Assembly: GCA_027491255.1 (NCBI GenBank)
Contig: JAIXWM010000191.1
Span: 1 to 55,451 of the forward strand
Source of the DNA: Rubrivivax sp.
GTDB lineage: Bacteria > Pseudomonadota > Gammaproteobacteria > Burkholderiales > Burkholderiaceae_C
Length of the DNA stretch: 55,451 nucleotides
Reading direction: 5' to 3'
Below, piece after piece: positions 1 through 8,217 of this stretch (the stretch's first letter is position 1; every line of letters begins with the position of its first letter). The translations under genes and the position numbers were made by a program. Below the pieces are notes generated by a model that was not told where the DNA came from, ran no database searches, and was given only the letters and a program-made list of their open reading frames with translations.

Positions 1-163
1 CAGGGACGGCCTCGCGTCCACACTCAGCCTTGCAGGCCGCGCCCTCGCAGAGCTCGGGCTCTTCGTGAGGCGCAAGTCCGTCCGCAGGGACGGCCTCGCG
101 TCCACACTCAGCCTTGCAGGCCGCGCCCTCGCAGAGCTCGGGCTCTTCGTGAGGCGCAAGTCC
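1..163. repeat. 84-bp tandem direct repeat, two copies
   Basis: Positions 1-79 recur exactly at 85-163, so the period is 84 bp; only the last few bases of the unit differ. The array runs off the left edge, so the true copy number is unknown. It lies just beyond the stop codon of the leftward Bug-receptor gene. The unit is a multiple of three and stays open in one frame, but no protein was recognised in it and it is treated as intergenic. Confidence 0.85.
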
Positions 164-177
164 CTGCGCGGCACCCG

Positions 178-1143
178 TCAAAGGCGGATGTTGGCCGCCT
201 TGACCACCGCCGCCCAGCGCTGCACTTCGCTGGCGACGAAGGCCGAGTACTCTGCTGCGCTCATGCGCCGGGGGGTCGAGCCGGTCTCGATGAGGCGCGG
301 CACGACCTCTGGGTGGGCGAGCGCTGCCAGCACTTCGGCATTGAGCTTTTCGACGAGGGCCGAGGGCATCCCGGCGGGGCCGGAAAGGCCGAACCAGGTC
401 GACGCCACCAGATCAGGGTGGCCGAGCTCACGGAAGGTCGGCAGGTCCAGCCAGCCCGGCACGCGGTCCCCCGCGGTGACCGCCAGCAGGCGGTACCTCG
501 GGTTGCGCCCGGCCTCGACCAGCGTGGTGATGATGGCGTCGACCTGTCCACCCGCCAGGTCGGTCATCATCGGGCCGCTGCCCCGATAGGGCACGTGGAC
601 GGTGTCGATCCCGGCTGAACGCTTCAGGAGCTCCTGCTTGGTGTGGCTGGACGTGCCGTTGCCGGGCGATCCCACCGTCATCTGCCCCGGGCGCGCCTTG
701 GCTGCGGCGATGAACTCCGCCAGCGATCGTATGGGGCTTTCCACACGCACGACCAGCACCGAGGGAATCTCGGCCATCAGCGCGATGTGAGAGAAGTCGC
801 GCACGCTGTCGTAGGGCATGGACTTGTAGATGCTGGGCCCGACACCATGCGCTGCGACGTTGGAGACGACCAGCGAGTAGCCATCGGCGGCGCTCTTGGC
901 CACATGGTCCGAACCCACCGTGCCGCCCGCGCCAGCGCGGTTCTCGATGACGAAGTTCTGCCCCAGGACGGCGCCCAGCCGTGTAGAGACCAGCCTGGCG
1001 ATGAAATCGGTGGTGCCCCCCGGCGGGAAGGGCACGACGACGCGCACGGGCCGGACCGGCCAGGCCTGCGCGCGCAGGTGGAAGGCGGGAAGGCCAAGGG
1101 CCGCTGCGGCCGGCAGGCCGAGGAAGAGGCGTCGCTGTGCCAT
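178..1143 (-). CDS. Bug-family (TctC) tripartite tricarboxylate transporter solute receptor
   Basis: A 321-residue periplasmic solute-binding protein of the Bug family, which captures small carboxylates for TctAB-type carriers or acts as an orphan receptor. The N-terminus MAQRRLFLGLPAAAALGL is an export signal with an RR pair and hydrophobic core ending near residue 26 (LRAQA). The mature start WPVRPVRVVVPFPPGGTTD followed by IENRAGAGGTVG is the family hallmark (the PGG and RAG(A/G)GG loops that hold the ligand carboxylate). Length is normal. It is the last gene of a leftward catabolic set, 49 bp after the racemase-like gene, so its ligand is probably the substrate of those enzymes. No TctA or TctB gene lies in the window, as is usual for the many orphan Bug receptors of Burkholderiales. 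The ligand cannot be read from sequence. Confidence 0.9.
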   Translation of the reverse strand: MAQRRLFLGLPAAAALGLPAFHLRAQAWPVRPVRVVVPFPPGGTTDFIARLVSTRLGAVLGQNFVIENRAGAGGTVGSDHVAKSAADGYSLVVSNVAAHGVGPSIYKSMPYDSVRDFSHIALMAEIPSVLVVRVESPIRSLAEFIAAAKARPGQMTVGSPGNGTSSHTKQELLKRSAGIDTVHVPYRGSGPMMTDLAGGQVDAIITTLVEAGRNPRYRLLAVTAGDRVPGWLDLPTFRELGHPDLVASTWFGLSGPAGMPSALVEKLNAEVLAALAHPEVVPRLIETGSTPRRMSAAEYSAFVASEVQRWAAVVKAANIRL

Positions 1144-1192
1144 GGTGTTCGTGTCCGCGTTGGGGTGCCGTCTGGCCGGTTGTGGATCTTAC

Positions 1193-2041
1193 TCAGGGAT
1201 GGCGCTGGTCGGGGCCCGGGGCCGCCGGCGGCGCGGTGCCATCCTGCGCGGTGCAGCTCTGCGGTCGGTGGCCGAGCCGCTCGTCCAGCCGGTGGCGCCA
1301 GGCGCGTGCCGAGAGCATGTCCTGCAGCGTCGCAGGCGAAGGCGCATGCTGCCGCCCCTGCAGGCACTCCAGCGCATGCCAAGCCAGTGCCAGCGTGGAC
1401 GACAGCACAGCGGCGCCTGCGACCCGGGGTTGGCTGGCCAGTGTGGTCAGCGTTGGCATGCCCGTGCCCAGCAGGATGACGGCGTCGGCGCCGGCGTCGG
1501 CAAGCTCCGTCAGGACGCTGCCTGCCGCCGCGCCATCCAGGCGGTAGACCGGGTGCCCCGGACCGGGCGGAGACTCCAGCCGGCGCACCCGCACGAGCTC
1601 GAAGCCCCGTGCCTGCCAGTAGGTGGCGCTGAGGCGGGTCAGGGACTCGGGGTATGGAGAGACGAGCGCCACGCGCCGGGCCCCCAGCGTATGCAGGGCT
1701 GCCACCAGCGCGCAGGCCGCGTTCGTCACCGGCCGGCCGAGGCGCCCGGTCCAGGCCGCCAGGCGCCGGTCCTCGGCCTCGGGCCCGACGACGTAGGACG
1801 CCCCCGTCACGCCCACCGCCAGGACGCCGACGGGCGCGTCGGCGAACTGGCGCGCGTGCTCCTCGAGCGCCTCGTGGTAATCGGCCAGGCGGGCCTCGAT
1901 GGTCGCGCCCGCGCTGGTCATCCTGGCGACCAGCATCGCCACCCCGGGCGGCCAGAGCAGCGAGCACTCGGGCTCGACGGTGGTGTTGGCCTGCGGCACG
2001 AGCAGCCCGACCAGCCCTTGCGGCGCATAGAAGGCGCTCAA
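1193..2041 (-). CDS. Asp/Glu racemase superfamily protein, maleate isomerase/arylmalonate decarboxylase-like, catalytic Cys missing
   Basis: A 282-residue protein with the maleate cis-trans isomerase/arylmalonate decarboxylase fold. The N-terminal signature PQANTTVEPE (about residues 16-25) matches the family's NTTVEPE loop. The two segments that normally hold the catalytic cysteines read AVGVTGASY (about 75-83) and ILLGTGMPTL (about 189-198), so Val78 and Gly192 stand where Cys is expected. Arylmalonate decarboxylase keeps only the second Cys; this protein has neither. It may bind a dicarboxylate without the usual chemistry, or use another mechanism. The gene is 28 bp downstream of the aldehyde dehydrogenase and 49 bp upstream of the Bug receptor, so all are probably co-transcribed. 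The C-terminal 30 residues are Pro/Gln-rich and look like an extension. Confidence 0.75.
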   Translation of the reverse strand: MSAFYAPQGLVGLLVPQANTTVEPECSLLWPPGVAMLVARMTSAGATIEARLADYHEALEEHARQFADAPVGVLAVGVTGASYVVGPEAEDRRLAAWTGRLGRPVTNAACALVAALHTLGARRVALVSPYPESLTRLSATYWQARGFELVRVRRLESPPGPGHPVYRLDGAAAGSVLTELADAGADAVILLGTGMPTLTTLASQPRVAGAAVLSSTLALAWHALECLQGRQHAPSPATLQDMLSARAWRHRLDERLGHRPQSCTAQDGTAPPAAPGPDQRHP

Positions 2042-2069
2042 GGCAGGGGCTCCCGGCCCGCGAGGGCGT

Positions 2070-3566
2070 TCATTGCCCGCCCAGGCGCCGCAGCACCGGG
2101 GGCACTATCGGCACGGTGACGACCTTCTCCTCGGTGAAGAAGGCCTCGCACGCCGCGCCGCCCTGGCGACCGACGCCCGACTCCTTGAAGCCGCCGAAGG
2201 GCGCGCGCAGCTCGCGCGTCATCGGCGTGTTGACCCAGACCACGCCGGTGCGCAGACCCTCGGTCATCGCGGTCACCGTGGGCAGGTGGTCGGACCAGAC
2301 ATAGCTGACCAGGCCGTAGCGCGAGGCGTTGGCGATGGCCAGCGCGTCCTCGACGCCGTCGAAGGGCAGCAGCGTGGCGAAGGGGCCGAAGATCTCGTCC
2401 TGGGCCACGCGGCAGGCATTGCCGGGCACGAGCACGGCGGTGGGCTCGGCATAGAAGCCGGGGCCGAGGGCGGGGATGGCGGCGCCGCCGGTCAGCACGC
2501 GGCCGCCCTCCTCGCGCGCCAGCGCCGCATAGCGCAGCACGCGCTGCAGCTGCGCCTGCGAGGCGAGCGGGCCGAGCTCGGTGGCCTCGTCCATCGGGTC
2601 GCCGATGCGCAGGCGGCGCGCGCGCTCGACGAAGCGCTCGACGAAGTCGTCGAACACGCTGCGCTGCACCAGGATGCGCGAGCCGGCCAGGCACTGCTGG
2701 CCGTTGTTCGAGAAGATGCCCAGCAGCGCGCCGTCGAGGGCGCGCCCGAGGTCGGCCGACTCGAAGACGATGTTGGCCGACTTGCCGCCGAGCTCGAGCG
2801 TGCAGGGCGCGAGGTGGCCGGCCGCGGTCTGCATGATGTGCCGGCCGGTCTCGGTGCCGCCGGTGAAGCAGACGCGGCGCACGTCCGGGTGGGCCACCAG
2901 GGCCTCGCCCGTGAGCGGGCCGCGGCCGTTGACGAGGTTGACGACCCCGGGAGGCAGGCCGGCCTCGTGCATCAGCTCGACCATGCGCAGGACCGCCAGC
3001 GGCGACTGCTCCGAGGGCTTGACCACGCAGGTGGCGCCGAAGGCGATGGCGCTGGCGATCTGCATGGACGACAGCGCCACCGGCGCGTTCCACGGCGAGA
3101 TCAGCGCGGCCACGCCCGCGGGCTCGCGCACCACGGTCGAGGTGTAGCCCGGGGTCTGCCGGTACACCTGCCCGGCACTCTGGCCGATGTAGTCGGCGAA
3201 GAAGCCGAAGTTGGCTGCCGCGCGCGGCAGGTGGCGCTGGCGCAGTTCGCGCAGCACGATGCCGGTGTTCTGGCACTCGAGCCAGGCCAGTTCCTCGGCG
3301 TGCCGCAGCAGCTGCGCCTGGATGGCCCGCAGCACGCCCTGGCGGTGCTCGACGCTCGCGCGCGGCCAGGGTCCGCGCTCGAAGGCCGTCACGGCCGCCT
3401 TCACGGCCGCATCGACCTGCGAGGCCGAACTCTCCGCCAGCACGCTGACCGGCCGGCCCAGGGCCGGGTTGAAGACGGGCCACTGCTCGCCGTCGCCCGC
3501 GCAGGGCCGGCCGTCTATCCAGGCACCGAGCAGCGCCGGCAGCGAAAAGGCCGCGCCCGCCGTCAC
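2070..3566 (-). CDS. NAD(P)-dependent aldehyde dehydrogenase
   Basis: A 498-residue aldehyde dehydrogenase that would oxidise an aldehyde to an acid in the cytoplasm. Visible motifs in order are ISPWNAPVALSS (nucleotide fold), FTGGTETGRHIM, LELGGKSANIVFE with the general base Glu about 258, NNGQQCLAGSRI with the nucleophile Cys about 292, and EIFGPFATLLPFD. Overall it resembles the betaine-aldehyde/5-carboxymethyl-2-hydroxymuconate-semialdehyde (HpaE) branch. The start is GTG at 3566, chosen because it overlaps the stop of the upstream FAD hydroxylase by 4 bp (GTGA), indicating translational coupling. With the hydroxylase and lactonase-like genes it probably handles an aromatic or hydroxyacid-derived semialdehyde; the substrate is inferred from context only. 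Confidence 0.92.
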   Translation of the reverse strand: MTAGAAFSLPALLGAWIDGRPCAGDGEQWPVFNPALGRPVSVLAESSASQVDAAVKAAVTAFERGPWPRASVEHRQGVLRAIQAQLLRHAEELAWLECQNTGIVLRELRQRHLPRAAANFGFFADYIGQSAGQVYRQTPGYTSTVVREPAGVAALISPWNAPVALSSMQIASAIAFGATCVVKPSEQSPLAVLRMVELMHEAGLPPGVVNLVNGRGPLTGEALVAHPDVRRVCFTGGTETGRHIMQTAAGHLAPCTLELGGKSANIVFESADLGRALDGALLGIFSNNGQQCLAGSRILVQRSVFDDFVERFVERARRLRIGDPMDEATELGPLASQAQLQRVLRYAALAREEGGRVLTGGAAIPALGPGFYAEPTAVLVPGNACRVAQDEIFGPFATLLPFDGVEDALAIANASRYGLVSYVWSDHLPTVTAMTEGLRTGVVWVNTPMTRELRAPFGGFKESGVGRQGGAACEAFFTEEKVVTVPIVPPVLRRLGGQ

Positions 3567-4771
3567 GGCTGCCCCGGCGCCGCCGCGAGCGAACGCGCCT
3601 TGTCGAGCCCCTCGAGCATCGAGGTCTGGCGCAGGTAGGCGCGGCAGCGGTCGCGGTCACGCGCCAGCGCCTGCAGCCGGGCCAGGGCCTCGCGGCGCTC
3701 GACCAGGTCGCGGATCTGCATGCGCGCGTGATTGCGGTCGGCCTGGGCGATGATGTCGTCGCGCACCACCGGCAGACGCTGGCGCTCGTAGCCGTCCAGG
3801 CTTTCGTCGGCCGCACCGTCCAGGCGTCGCGCGAGCAGGCCGCCCAGGCACAGCGCGTCGTGCAGGCCGCCGTTCATGCCCATGCCGCCCTTCGGATTGT
3901 TCAGGTGGGCAGCGTCCCCGGCGAGGAACAGCCTGCGGTCGCGCCAGCGCGACGCCAGCCGCTTGTGCACCCGGTAGGGCCGGATCTCGAGCAGTTCGAA
4001 GGGGCCGTGCCCGGGGAACAGCGCGCCCAGCCGCGCCCGGATGCGCGCGGGCTTGGCCTCCTCCTCGAGCGGCGCGTCGCTCACCGGGTGCAGGCTGACG
4101 CGCCAGACCTCGGGCAGGTGCAGCAGGCTGTAGGTGCCGCTGTCCTGCCAGATGTAGTTCACGCCCGCGAGGTCGTCCCACATCGCATCGAAGTCGAAGG
4201 TGGTGGTGGCGAGCAGCGTCGTGTCGGGGTAGGTGCTGCCGTCGAAGCTCGCGCCGATCGCCTTGCGCACCAGGCTGTGCGCGCCGTCGCAGCCCACGAC
4301 GTAGGCCGCCTGCAGGCGGTCGCCGCCCTCGAGCTCGATCCAGGCGTGGTCGGCCTCCTGGCCGACCGCAGCGACCGTGACGCCGCGCAGCAGGCGGACC
4401 CTGGGCAGCAGGCGCAGGCGACGCTCCAGGGCCTCGCTCAGCACCGCCTGCTCGCACTGCAGGCGGTAGGGGTGGGCCGTCTCGTCGCCGAGCACCGAGA
4501 GGTCGAAGTCGACGTGCTCGCCGGTCTCGTGCAGGCGGATCTGCCAGACCGGCGTGACGCGGCCTTGCGCCAGGAGCTCCGCCGTCACGCCCCAGGCGTC
4601 GAGCATGTCGAGCGTGGGCGGGTGGAAGGTGGAAGCGCGCAACTGGCGGGAAACCGCGGCATCGCGCTCGATGAGCGTGACGTCCACCCCGGCGAGCCCG
4701 AGGCCATGGGCCAGGGCAAGGCCGACCGGGCCGGCGCCGACGATGAGCACGTGCGATGAAGAGGGCTGCAT
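3563..4771 (-). CDS. FAD-dependent aromatic hydroxylase/oxidoreductase (UbiH/MhpA-type)
   Basis: A class A flavoprotein monooxygenase-like protein of 402 residues. It shows the dinucleotide-binding motif VGAGPVGLALAHGL directly after the start, the VGCDGAHSLVRKAIG motif (DG motif) near the middle and RLFLAGDAAHLNNP (GD motif, FAD ribityl contact) near residue 280. The family (MhpA, PobA, 3-hydroxybenzoate hydroxylases) adds oxygen to phenolic rings using NAD(P)H. ATG at 4771 was chosen because MQPSSSHVLIVGAGPVG places the Rossmann strand at the normal distance; the frame stays open to 4819, which would add 16 residues with no homology. It overlaps the next gene by 4 bp. The 186-bp gap to the preceding gene suggests it may have its own promoter. 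Confidence 0.88.
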   Translation of the reverse strand: MQPSSSHVLIVGAGPVGLALAHGLGLAGVDVTLIERDAAVSRQLRASTFHPPTLDMLDAWGVTAELLAQGRVTPVWQIRLHETGEHVDFDLSVLGDETAHPYRLQCEQAVLSEALERRLRLLPRVRLLRGVTVAAVGQEADHAWIELEGGDRLQAAYVVGCDGAHSLVRKAIGASFDGSTYPDTTLLATTTFDFDAMWDDLAGVNYIWQDSGTYSLLHLPEVWRVSLHPVSDAPLEEEAKPARIRARLGALFPGHGPFELLEIRPYRVHKRLASRWRDRRLFLAGDAAHLNNPKGGMGMNGGLHDALCLGGLLARRLDGAADESLDGYERQRLPVVRDDIIAQADRNHARMQIRDLVERREALARLQALARDRDRCRAYLRQTSMLEGLDKARSLAAAPGQP

Positions 4772-4882
4772 GGCGCAGGACAGAAGGAGGCGTCTGGCGG
4801 CGGCCAGACCGCGACACACCGGGGCCGCAGGAGGCGATGCGTGGCCCGCGGCCGGCGAGCGCAGGACTCTAGGGCCTGTGCC

Positions 4883-4925
4883 GGCCGCGCTGCTTCGGGG
4901 TTTTCTCTAGGCCGCCAGCGCGGCC
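4883..4925 (-). other. Intergenic stem-loop between SMP-30 gene and hydroxylase gene
   Basis: GGCCGCGCTG at 4883-4892 is the exact reverse complement of CAGCGCGGCC at 4916-4925, giving a 10-bp GC stem with a 23-base loop. It sits about 30 bp past the stop codon of the leftward gluconolactonase-like gene. There is no T-run, so it may be a processing or attenuating hairpin rather than a classical terminator. Confidence 0.4.
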
Positions 4926-4957
4926 GCCGCGGGCCGGGACGCCCCGGCAACGCGGCA

Positions 4958-5872
4958 TCAGGCGGCGGCGCCCCGCGTCTTCAGGTAGACCGCGTAGAGC
5001 GACTGCGTGGCGCAGATGAACAGGCGGTTGCGCTTGGGGCCGCCGAAGCAGACGTTGGCCACCACCTCGGGCACGCGGATCTTGCCGATCAGCGTGCCGT
5101 CCGGCGCCAGGCAGTGCACGCCGTCGCCGGCGCCAGCCCAGAGGTTGCCGTCGATGTCCACCCGCAGCCCGTCGAACAGGCCCACCGAGCAGGTGGCCAG
5201 GACCTCACCGCGGCCGACGCGGCGGCCGTCCGCCTCCACGCGGTGACGCCGGATGTGGCGCGGTCCGTCCGGGGCGTGCGAGATGCCGGTGTCCACCACG
5301 TAGAGCCACTGCTCGTCGGGAGAGAAGGCCAGGCCGTTGGGCTTGGACATGTCGGTGATGACGGCGCTCAGACAGCCGTCGTCCGCATCGATGCGGTAGA
5401 CGTGGGAGCCACCGATCTCCGACACCGCGGCCTCGCCTTCGTAGTCGGAGTCGATGCCATAGGTCGGGTCGGTGAACCAGATGCTGCCGTCGGACTTGAC
5501 GACGACGTCGTTGGGCGAGTTCAGGCGCCGGCCCTCGTGGTGCGAGGCCAGCACGGTGCGCGAGCCGTCGTGCTCGGTGCGCGAGACGCCGCGGCCGCGG
5601 TGCTCGCAGCGGATCAGCCGGCCCTGCGGGTCGCGCGTGTGGCCGTTGGCGTTCCAGGCCGGCTGCTCGAAGACCGAGACCGAGCCGTCGGTCTCGTCCC
5701 AGCGCATCACGCGGTCGTTCGGGATGTCGGACCACAGCAGGTAGCGCCCGGCCGGAAAGTACACCGGGCCCTCGGCCCAGCGGCAGCCCGTGTGCAGGCG
5801 CTCCAGGTGCACGTTGCCGGGCGCGTAGCGCAGGAAGCGGTCGTCCAGGACCTCAAAGGTGTCGGTCAGCAT
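4958..5872 (-). CDS. SMP-30/gluconolactonase/LRE family lactonase
   Basis: A 304-residue six-bladed beta-propeller lactonase of the SMP-30/gluconolactonase family, normally a divalent-metal enzyme that opens sugar or aldono-lactones. Typical segments are CRWAEGPVYFPAG (metal-ligand Glu), LNSPNDVVVKSDGSIWFTDP (ligand Asn and blade signature), SKPNGLAFSPDEQWLYVVDT and FDGLRVDIDGNLWAG (ligand/catalytic Asp). Length is normal. No signal peptide is seen, so it is probably cytoplasmic. It is the first confident gene of the leftward catabolic set; ATG 5872 has a weak GAGGA about 12 bases upstream. Its lactone substrate is unknown. Confidence 0.88.
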   Translation of the reverse strand: MLTDTFEVLDDRFLRYAPGNVHLERLHTGCRWAEGPVYFPAGRYLLWSDIPNDRVMRWDETDGSVSVFEQPAWNANGHTRDPQGRLIRCEHRGRGVSRTEHDGSRTVLASHHEGRRLNSPNDVVVKSDGSIWFTDPTYGIDSDYEGEAAVSEIGGSHVYRIDADDGCLSAVITDMSKPNGLAFSPDEQWLYVVDTGISHAPDGPRHIRRHRVEADGRRVGRGEVLATCSVGLFDGLRVDIDGNLWAGAGDGVHCLAPDGTLIGKIRVPEVVANVCFGGPKRNRLFICATQSLYAVYLKTRGAAA

Positions 5873-6167
5873 CGGGGTCGTCCTCGAAATAGTCTGGGTG
5901 CCTGCGGGCGATGCGGCGCGCCAGGTCGATGTGCCGTGCCGGCTTCAGCAGCCTGGCGCGGGTGCCGCGCGGCGGCAGCACGTGGACCCGACCCGCGCGC
6001 ACCAGCCGCGGGGTGGCCTGCCGGCCCGGCGTGCGGCGGACGCCCAGGCGGGTGGGCGCCGCTGTGGTGGTCGGCTCGCAGGTCGGCACGGGTCTGCGGG
6101 TACTCGCATACCCGCTGGACAGTCTACAAGGCGCCTTGGCAAAGAAGACGAAAGACGAGCAAGTCAT
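5853..6167 (-). CDS. Possible small basic protein, unrecognised
   Basis: An open frame of 104 residues upstream of, and overlapping by 20 bp, the SMP-30 gene. The C-terminal part (ARHIDLARRIARRHPDYF then an acidic DDPDAD tail) looks like genuine protein, whereas the N-terminal half is Thr/Pro/Arg-rich and poorly convincing, so a shorter form is possible. No family was recognised. The rest of the 489-bp stretch 5873-6361 holds an inverted repeat at 6096-6115 and a hairpin at 6323-6349; 6168-6320 shows no recognised gene. Confidence 0.25.
   Translation of the reverse strand: MTCSSFVFFAKAPCRLSSGYASTRRPVPTCEPTTTAAPTRLGVRRTPGRQATPRLVRAGRVHVLPPRGTRARLLKPARHIDLARRIARRHPDYFEDDPDADRHL
6096..6115. promoter_or_regulatory. 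Perfect inverted repeat, possible operator
   Basis: GCGGGTA at 6096-6102 and TACCCGC at 6109-6115 are exact reverse complements separated by six bases. The site lies about 225 bp upstream of the SMP-30 start in the only sizeable non-coding stretch ahead of the leftward catabolic genes, so an operator role is plausible. No matching -35/-10 pair could be placed with confidence. Confidence 0.3.
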
Positions 6168-6322
6168 GGGTGCGCCCGACGTCGAGGTGCTGGCGCCGCC
6201 GCTGCGGCCGGTGTCACACCCGGCGGTGCCCGCCGCCCCGAGGCCTGCGGCCGCAAGGTCGGGTCGGCGGTCGAGGTCTGGAGCCGCATCGTCCAGGACC
6301 ACCGGACCGAGGCCCACTGAAC

Positions 6323-6349
6323 GGGCGCCTTTGCGGCTCTCAGGCGCCC
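6323..6349 (-). terminator. Hairpin after the AmpG-like gene
   Basis: GGGCGCC (6323-6329) and GGCGCCC (6343-6349) form a 7-bp GC stem with a 13-base loop. It is 13 bp past the stop of the leftward permease gene. No T-run follows, so function as an intrinsic terminator is only possible. The loop contains the TGAGAGCC string seen after several other stop codons in this window. Confidence 0.35.
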
Positions 6350-6361
6350 AGCCTGGAAGAC

Positions 6362-7963
6362 TCAATCGTCCACCGCGCCACGGGCGCGCGGCGGCGTCTC
6401 GAGCGCGCGCACGGTCGCGCGCAGCCACCACAGCATGGCCAGCGCCGGCAGCGCGGCCACGGTGCTTGCCACGAAGAAGGTCGGCCAGCCGATGGTTTCG
6501 GCCAGCACGCCGGCCAGCGGCCCCACCCAGACCCGGCCCACCGAGGCAAAGGCCGACAACAGCGCGAACTGCGTGGCCGTGAAGCGCTGGTTGCACAGGC
6601 TCATCAGGAAGGCGACGAAGGCAGCGGTGCCCATGCCGCCGCTGATGTTCTCGAAAGCCACGACCATGAGCAGCCCGCCGTCGACCGGCGTGGCCGTGGC
6701 CAGCGAGACGAAGCCCCAGTCGAAGACCGGGATCACGAGCCCCGGCAGCACGCCCTTGCCAGAGACGGCCAGCCACCAGAAACCCAGGTTGCTCGCCATC
6801 TGCAGCACGCCGAAGGCCAGCAGCGCGCGCCACAGGCCCAGGCCCACCATCAGCGCGCCGCCCAGCAGCGCCCCGCCGATGGTCAGCCACAGGCCGATCA
6901 CCTTGTTGACCACCCCCACCTCGGCCGGCGCGTAGGCCATGCCCTTGAGCAGGAAGGGTGTCATCAGCGAGCCGGCGAACGCATCGCCGAGCTTGTAGAG
7001 CACGATGAACAGCAGGAAGGCCGCCGCGCCGGGCTGCGCGAAGTAGTTGCGCAGGCCGTCCAGCAGGGTGACGAAGCGCGCTCGCCGCGCCGCCCAGGCC
7101 GCCAGGGGCAGTGTGAAGCCGATGCCCAGCAGCAGCGCGATCAGCTCGATCCAGCGCCGCTGCAGCGCGGCCGGCAGCGCCGTGGACTCGAGCCAGCCAC
7201 CGGCCAGCGCCTGCGCCACCGGGCGCGCGTAGCGGTCGCTCAGCACGACGCCCACCGCCACCGCAGCGAGCACGGCCGCGAAGCCGAGCAGGTCCTGTGG
7301 CGCGCTGTGGCCGCCCGCGGCGGCGACCGGCCCGGCGTCGGCCGGCGGCGGCAGCGGCGACAGGCGGGGCAGCAGGGTCGCCGACGCGAACGCCGCGCCG
7401 GCCATCAGCAATGCCATCAGCCGGTAGACGGCGGGCCAGTCCCAGCCGCTGCCCTGCGCCGCGTCGGTCCAGATCAGCGCCAGGCCGCCCGAGACGATCA
7501 TCGCCAGCCGGTAGCCCATGACGTTGAGCGAGGCCCCGAGCCCGCGCTCGCGCGCGGGGAGCAGGTCGGTGCGGTAGGCGTCGACGACGACGTCCTGCGA
7601 GGCCGAGACGAAAGCCACCGTCACGGCCAGCAGCGCGAACACGCGGATCGATGCCTGCGGCGAGGCCGCCGACAGCGCCAGCAGCGCCGCCGCCAGCGCG
7701 AGCTGCGTCAGCACCAGCCAGCCGCGCCGCCGCCCGAGCAGCGGCAGGTCGAAGCGGTCCATCAGCGGCGCCCACAGGAACTTGAAGGTGTAGGGCAGGC
7801 CCACCAGGCTGAGGAAGCCGATGGTCGCGAGGTCGATGCCGTCGGCGGTCAGCCAGGCCTGCATTGCCTGCCCGGTGAGCGCCAGCGGCAGGCCCGAGGC
7901 GAAGCCGAGCAGGGTGACGGCGAGCAGGCGGTGGGCGGCAGAGAGGGTCAGGGTGGCTGGCAT
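6362..7963 (-). CDS. ampG: AmpG-family muropeptide/MFS permease
   Basis: A 533-residue polytopic inner-membrane transporter of the major facilitator superfamily. The N-terminal half is very close to AmpG: GFASGLPLALTGQAMQAWL in TM1, YTFKFLWAPLMDR before loop 2-3, GRRRGWLVLTQL, then SQDVVVDAYRTD and ERGLGASLNVMGYR. AmpG imports anhydro-muropeptides for cell-wall recycling and feeds AmpR/AmpC induction where those exist. The protein is longer than the minimal 12-TM fold and shows extra hydrophobic segments and a loop insertion (around residues 195-275), as in the 14-TM AmpG proteins. No ampD, ampR or beta-lactamase gene is nearby. Its substrate is inferred from family resemblance. Confidence 0.82.
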   Translation of the reverse strand: MPATLTLSAAHRLLAVTLLGFASGLPLALTGQAMQAWLTADGIDLATIGFLSLVGLPYTFKFLWAPLMDRFDLPLLGRRRGWLVLTQLALAAALLALSAASPQASIRVFALLAVTVAFVSASQDVVVDAYRTDLLPARERGLGASLNVMGYRLAMIVSGGLALIWTDAAQGSGWDWPAVYRLMALLMAGAAFASATLLPRLSPLPPPADAGPVAAAGGHSAPQDLLGFAAVLAAVAVGVVLSDRYARPVAQALAGGWLESTALPAALQRRWIELIALLLGIGFTLPLAAWAARRARFVTLLDGLRNYFAQPGAAAFLLFIVLYKLGDAFAGSLMTPFLLKGMAYAPAEVGVVNKVIGLWLTIGGALLGGALMVGLGLWRALLAFGVLQMASNLGFWWLAVSGKGVLPGLVIPVFDWGFVSLATATPVDGGLLMVVAFENISGGMGTAAFVAFLMSLCNQRFTATQFALLSAFASVGRVWVGPLAGVLAETIGWPTFFVASTVAALPALAMLWWLRATVRALETPPRARGAVDD

Positions 7964-8217
7964 CGGATGCCCGCGGTGGCAGGGTGCGTGGATGGAATCG
8001 AGGGCGCTGACGCCGGCCCACGGCCCGGGGGCCCGGGCGGCGGATTATGCGCAGCGTGCCCCCTGCGGCCGGCCCGGGAACCTGCGCCCGCCGCGCGGGT
8101 TTGCAAGCCCGCCTGCGGGCGCGTGCCGGCCCCGGAGCTGCACCGGCCGTGCCGCGTACGCTCGATGCTCGCCGGGCGCCGTCTTGATTTCCTGCGCCTG
8201 GCACCCATCGTCTGCCC

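Noticed and set aside
6168..6320. Remnant of a Bug-receptor C-terminus (SAVEVWSRIVQDHRTEAH)
   Set aside because: The end resembles a Bug tail only superficially, and no upstream Bug segment is readable in any frame.
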